64,000 bases of DNA from Phyllobacterium zundukense (lineage in GTDB: Bacteria > Pseudomonadota > Alphaproteobacteria > Rhizobiales > Rhizobiaceae), in assembly GCF_025452195.1 (NCBI RefSeq), contig NZ_CP104972.1, forward strand, positions 372,001 to 436,000. Reading direction: 5' to 3'. Within the stretch, counting starts at the first letter, position 1. The number at the start of each line of letters is the position of its first letter. Shown here piece after piece: positions 60,816 through 64,000 of the stretch. Under the pieces are notes generated by a model. The model saw only the letters and a list, made by a program, of their open reading frames with translations, searched no databases and was not told where the DNA came from. The position numbers and the translations under genes were made by a program.

Positions 60816-62072
60816 TCAAGGCGTCGTTCCGAGCGACCGCCTTCGGAAAGAATCGGCGGACTGGTCGCTACGCTTGGACAATTGTTGCTCAATAAGGGCG
60901 GTCAGCCGCTCGCGGAAGACCATGGAGGAAAACTTCAAGGCATGGGCGCGAATCAGCTTTGGATCGAAATCGTCCTCGATCTCCTCGAACGATACGATCG
61001 CATCCAGAAGGGCTTCCTTGGTCTGTGGCGCAAAGCGAAGCCCGACATGGGGTGAAGAAACGGTCTCCCGAGCCCCGCCAGCGTCGAACGCCAGAACTGG
61101 CCGCCCCGATGCCATAGTTTCCACCGGCAGAATGCCGAAGTCCTCCGTGCCGGGAAAAAGCAGAGCGCGGCATCGCGACAGATGATCACGCAAAACGGGG
61201 AACGGCTGGTGGCCGAGGAATTGAACGGTGGGTCCGGCAATCGACTTGAGATATGCTGTCTGCTCTCCCTCTCCGATCACGATCAGTTTGCGGCCAGTCT
61301 CGCTACAGGCGCGAACCGCGATATCCGGCCGCTTGTAGGCCGTCAACTGCCCCGCATAGAGGTAGAACTCGCCCCTCCCTTTCCCCACTGCAAAATCATC
61401 AGTTGCAACGGGCGGATGAATGACGGCCGAATCCCGATCGTAGAAGCGTTGGATGCGGTTTGCGACATAGCCTGAGTTCGCCACAAAGACATCGACCCGC
61501 GAAGCGGTTGTCACGTCCCAGGCGCGCAGCATTGGTGCCGTGATCGACATCAAGGCCCGGCCCAGCCACGGAAGACCCAGCCGATACACGTGGAATTGAT
61601 CCCAGATGTAGCGCATCGGCGAATGACAGTAGCATATATGAAGGGCGTCCGCGCGCGTAATGACGCCTTTGGCAGGTCCGGATTCGCTTGACAGCACCAG
61701 ATCGTACTCCTGCAGATCGAACTGCTCGAGCGCGAACGGCATCAGCGGCAGCATCTTCGTGTAATGCCGCTTCGCACCGGGAATCTTCTGAAGAAAAGAG
61801 GTGCGGATATTGCGCGTCTTCAGAAAATCGCTGATACGATCCGGATTGCAGACAAGGGTGAAGATATCGGCCTGCGGAAACATGCGGCAAAGCTCTTCGA
61901 CGACTTTTTCGCCGCCACGCATCGACACAAGCCAATAGTGCACTATGGCGACGCGAAGCTGCTTGGTATCGCTTTTGCTGGTGGTCTCGATGGACCGGCT
62001 TTTCGTCATGACCGGTGCATCGGCGAGAAATGCCATGACTTCCGGAAGAGAGGTTGTTGCTTCGAGGGTCAA
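60816..62072 (-). CDS. Glycosyltransferase family 4 (second)
   Basis: 418 residues. GT-B fold: VAIVHYWLVSMRGGEKVVEE at the N-terminal nucleotide region, then FYLYAGQLTAYKRPDIAVRA, LIVIGEGEQTAYLKSIAGPT and the EX7E-like LFPGTEDFGILPVETMASGR. It probably adds a hexose (often mannose in this group). The TTG start at 62072 is supported by AAGGAG eight bases upstream and the overlap with the previous stop (TTGA). Confidence 0.88.
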   Translation of the reverse strand: MTLEATTSLPEVMAFLADAPVMTKSRSIETTSKSDTKQLRVAIVHYWLVSMRGGEKVVEELCRMFPQADIFTLVCNPDRISDFLKTRNIRTSFLQKIPGAKRHYTKMLPLMPFALEQFDLQEYDLVLSSESGPAKGVITRADALHICYCHSPMRYIWDQFHVYRLGLPWLGRALMSITAPMLRAWDVTTASRVDVFVANSGYVANRIQRFYDRDSAVIHPPVATDDFAVGKGRGEFYLYAGQLTAYKRPDIAVRACSETGRKLIVIGEGEQTAYLKSIAGPTVQFLGHQPFPVLRDHLSRCRALLFPGTEDFGILPVETMASGRPVLAFDAGGARETVSSPHVGLRFAPQTKEALLDAIVSFEEIEDDFDPKLIRAHALKFSSMVFRERLTALIEQQLSKRSDQSADSFRRRSLGTTP

Positions 62073-63436
62073 CTGAGTGCTCCTTGTTTCATCACCGCGT
62101 CCGACGGCCCGGGCATTACATTTGTCGAAATCAGGCTGTGGTATTGTGCGAGAAGGGCGTCACGCCATTCTTCATGTGTCGATGCGAGGTTTGGCGACAA
62201 CTGAAAGGCACGCTCGCTCATCCGGCGAACATCGTGCTTCGGCATCTTGCGGAATGTCGTCAATGTATCGGCAAAGGCGCGCTTGTCGCTCGTATCGCAG
62301 GAGAGCGCGATGCCAGCGCCTACCATCTCCTCGGCAAGAAAGGCCTCTCGCGACAGGATGACGGGGACGCCGCTCCCGGCAGCTTCAATAGCGACAAGAC
62401 CGAACGGCTCGGGATAGCGCGACGGCATCAGCAGCGCACTTGCCTGACGAATCGTCTTGCCGATCTCCGCGTGCGACTGCCAACCGACTGTCCGCACGTG
62501 ATCTCCGGACGTCGCCACCCGTTCCATCAGCGGCCCGTCCCCGATCACGCAAAGTTTTGCGCCAGCTCTGCGCGTGGCGGCTACGGCGTCTTCCACGCCC
62601 TTCTCCTCGTCCAATCGTCCGATGAAGACGAATTCGTCGTTGGCTTCCGCCTCAACACGTTCGGTTGACAGCGGTGCGATGGGATTGCGGATCGTCGTCA
62701 GGCGTTCGGGCGGATAGCCAGCACGAAGGAAGAAGCTCGCCATTTTCTCGTGCAGCAGGACTATTTTACCGAAATCGGCCTGATTGCGCAGAAGTCGAAC
62801 GAGATTGGAGCCGCGGGCAACCCGCCACAATTTGTGCGAATAGCTTCTCTTGTCGCAGGCGGTGGCGATGCAGCTCACTCCGAGCGGACGCCGAAGACAA
62901 ATCTCTTGCGCCTGATAGTCAAAGAAGGCGCCGTTGGGGCAAGCGGTGAAAAAATCATGCGCGTGAACCACGCATCGTCTGGCGACCGGCACCAGGGCTT
63001 TGAATATGGCTGGCGACAGGATCTTGGACCAGCCATGGACATGGTAGCTCGTGTTCGGCGTGTCGTTTGCCCGGATCCAGGTCGCGATCATTTGAAAGGC
63101 GAAGACGTTGTGAATGCCTGACACAAACGCCTTCGCGCGCTTGGCGTTGATCAGATCGCGGCTGTTGAGCGACACGATGGAAACGCCGAGGGCAGCAAGT
63201 TCTGTGTTGGCGCCGTCGTCCCCGCAAATATAAGTCACCGCGATGTCGAGGCCACGAAACAGTTTTGCCGACAGTACGGACAGAGCTGTCGCGCCGCCTC
63301 TGGCCGTCGAATAATCATCGATGATGACCACGCGATCAATCCCCGGACGACCGGGTCCGTACGCCCGTTTCAAGCCTGTGGAACACCGGCTTGTCCTTCC
63401 GGCAAATGCAAAAGCATCGGGACGTAAAGGACGCAT
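62069..63436 (-). CDS. Glycosyltransferase family 4 (first)
   Basis: 455 residues. RVVIIDDYSTARGGATALSV, then DEFVFIGRLDEEKGVEDAVA, LCVIGDGPLMERVATSGD and SRYPEPFGLVAIEAAGSGVP (EX7E). GT4 transferase of a polysaccharide pathway. The start MRPLRPDAFA at 63436 overlaps the crp stop by one base (TGATG), and a longer frame to 63550 lies inside crp, so 63436 is chosen. Its stop overlaps the next start by four bases. Confidence 0.88.
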   Translation of the reverse strand: MRPLRPDAFAFAGRTSRCSTGLKRAYGPGRPGIDRVVIIDDYSTARGGATALSVLSAKLFRGLDIAVTYICGDDGANTELAALGVSIVSLNSRDLINAKRAKAFVSGIHNVFAFQMIATWIRANDTPNTSYHVHGWSKILSPAIFKALVPVARRCVVHAHDFFTACPNGAFFDYQAQEICLRRPLGVSCIATACDKRSYSHKLWRVARGSNLVRLLRNQADFGKIVLLHEKMASFFLRAGYPPERLTTIRNPIAPLSTERVEAEANDEFVFIGRLDEEKGVEDAVAATRRAGAKLCVIGDGPLMERVATSGDHVRTVGWQSHAEIGKTIRQASALLMPSRYPEPFGLVAIEAAGSGVPVILSREAFLAEEMVGAGIALSCDTSDKRAFADTLTTFRKMPKHDVRRMSERAFQLSPNLASTHEEWRDALLAQYHSLISTNVMPGPSDAVMKQGALS

Positions 63437-64000
63437 CACTGCAGCGTCGTCGCGCCATAGGCATAGGCCTCGAGCGCTTTGCGGTTGAGAATGTGGATCT
63501 TGCCTTGAGCTCCGTCTATGACCTTGCGCTCGCGCCAGCGTCGCAAACACTGATTGACCTTTTCGCGCGAAGCCGGAAGCGTTGCGGCGAGGTCATGTTG
63601 CGAAATGATCAGCTCGTCCGGATTATTCGGAAAATCGCTCCCGTAGACCGCGGAGAGCCGCAAGAGCGTGCTGGCCAACCTGGACTGCAGGCACGACCCC
63701 GCATTTGCAATGATCCGCAGCTGGAGCTCTGCAACCCGCGCCAAGGCTCTGGAAAAAACTTTCTCCTGGAAACGCGGATCGCTGGCACACCTTTCGCGCA
63801 GCAAGCGACCTTCGAAAAAGTGTAATTCGCAATCCGAACCGGCGCGATATTCAAGATTTAACATTTCCCCGCGCAGGACCTCGAGCTCGCCGATGAGCCC
63901 GGCTTTTGGAATCATTTCGACAATGAATTCCCTGCCGTCGGACAACATTGTACTTGCGCAAACCAGCCCCCGCTGCACGCGCGCAAACATATCAATGAGA
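63436..64000 (-). CDS. Crp/Fnr family regulator (copy 2, 5' truncated)
   Basis: At least 188 residues, running off the window. MFARVQRGLVCASTMLSDGR, IIANAGSCLQSRLASTLLRL, helix-turn-helix ISQHDLAATLPASREKVNQC. Nearly equal to copy 1. Its stop shares one base with the first glycosyltransferase start, so it is the upstream gene of the operon and may regulate it. Confidence 0.9.
   Translation of the reverse strand, partial: LIDMFARVQRGLVCASTMLSDGREFIVEMIPKAGLIGELEVLRGEMLNLEYRAGSDCELHFFEGRLLRERCASDPRFQEKVFSRALARVAELQLRIIANAGSCLQSRLASTLLRLSAVYGSDFPNNPDELIISQHDLAATLPASREKVNQCLRRWRERKVIDGAQGKIHILNRKALEAYAYGATTLQ

Overview
The window looks like an accessory stretch of a replicon from the order Hyphomicrobiales, most likely a Rhizobiaceae member. 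This rests on protein families that are typical of that group: a DUF982 protein, a MucR/Ros zinc-finger regulator, a BA14K protein, several DUF1236 envelope proteins, an IS66 element with its DUF6429 passenger, two class III adenylate cyclases with TPR tails, and an exo-type polysaccharide operon. No rRNA, tRNA or CRISPR array was found. Gene names come from reading sequences; no database search was run.

Layout. 1-2.3 kb: the end of a DegP-type protease and small envelope proteins. 2.7-5.9 kb: an integrase scrap and a complete polar amino acid ABC operon (binding protein, two permeases, ATPase). 6.4-11.3 kb: a large anchored protein gene split by a full IS66 element at 8030-10800, with an exact 8-bp target duplication. 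11.5-15.6 kb: DUF2905, a protease-dead DegP homologue, a decayed C45-type hydrolase, a DUF6064 membrane protein and a Tat-exported aldo/keto reductase. 16-18.5 kb is a graveyard: a kup fragment joined to an MFS tail, and two adenylate cyclase fragments. 18.5-27.7 kb: methyltransferase, adenylate cyclase, EF-hand protein, two transglutaminase-like proteins (the second damaged), a CorC-type protein and an intact kup. 28-31 kb: IS66 and SRAP debris, then a cation/proton antiporter. 31.3-36.8 kb: a P-loop kinase-like protein, a second adenylate cyclase, a diguanylate cyclase, a frameshifted SRAP gene and MucR. 37-43 kb: debris, small secreted proteins, a polyglycine protein, a TAP-like hydrolase, a LuxR-type regulator and a cold-shock protein. 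43.5-45.9 kb: a decayed ABC-three-component locus beside an AbiEi/AbiEii toxin-antitoxin pair with a probable leaderless promoter and a coupled small third ORF. 46.7-51 kb: exported truncated globin, ECF sigma factor, an unrecognised Cys-His protein and small ORFs. 51.4-55.8 kb: a cell-surface block (Hint-domain protein, three DUF1236 proteins, BA14K, Gly/Asn-rich protein). 55.9-56.8 kb: a response regulator whose kinase has decayed. 57.5-64 kb: two nearly identical Crp-type regulators in opposite orientation flanking a polysaccharide operon (two glycosyltransferases, a flippase, a GH16 glycanase).

How the genes work together. The clearest functional units are the amino acid ABC importer, the AbiE-like pair, the envelope protein block and the polysaccharide operon, in which the second Crp gene overlaps the first glycosyltransferase and so is probably co-transcribed with it. 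Signalling is dense: two adenylate cyclases plus remnants, two Crp-family regulators, a diguanylate cyclase, an ECF sigma factor and a response regulator. Much of the remainder is decaying DNA. At least fourteen gene remnants were identified by frame changes or truncation, which fits a region of repeated insertion and deletion. The best candidates for something new are the small ORF coupled to the toxin gene, the structured inverted repeat upstream of a DUF1236 gene, the unrecognised Cys-His protein, and the inverted Crp pair around the polysaccharide cluster.
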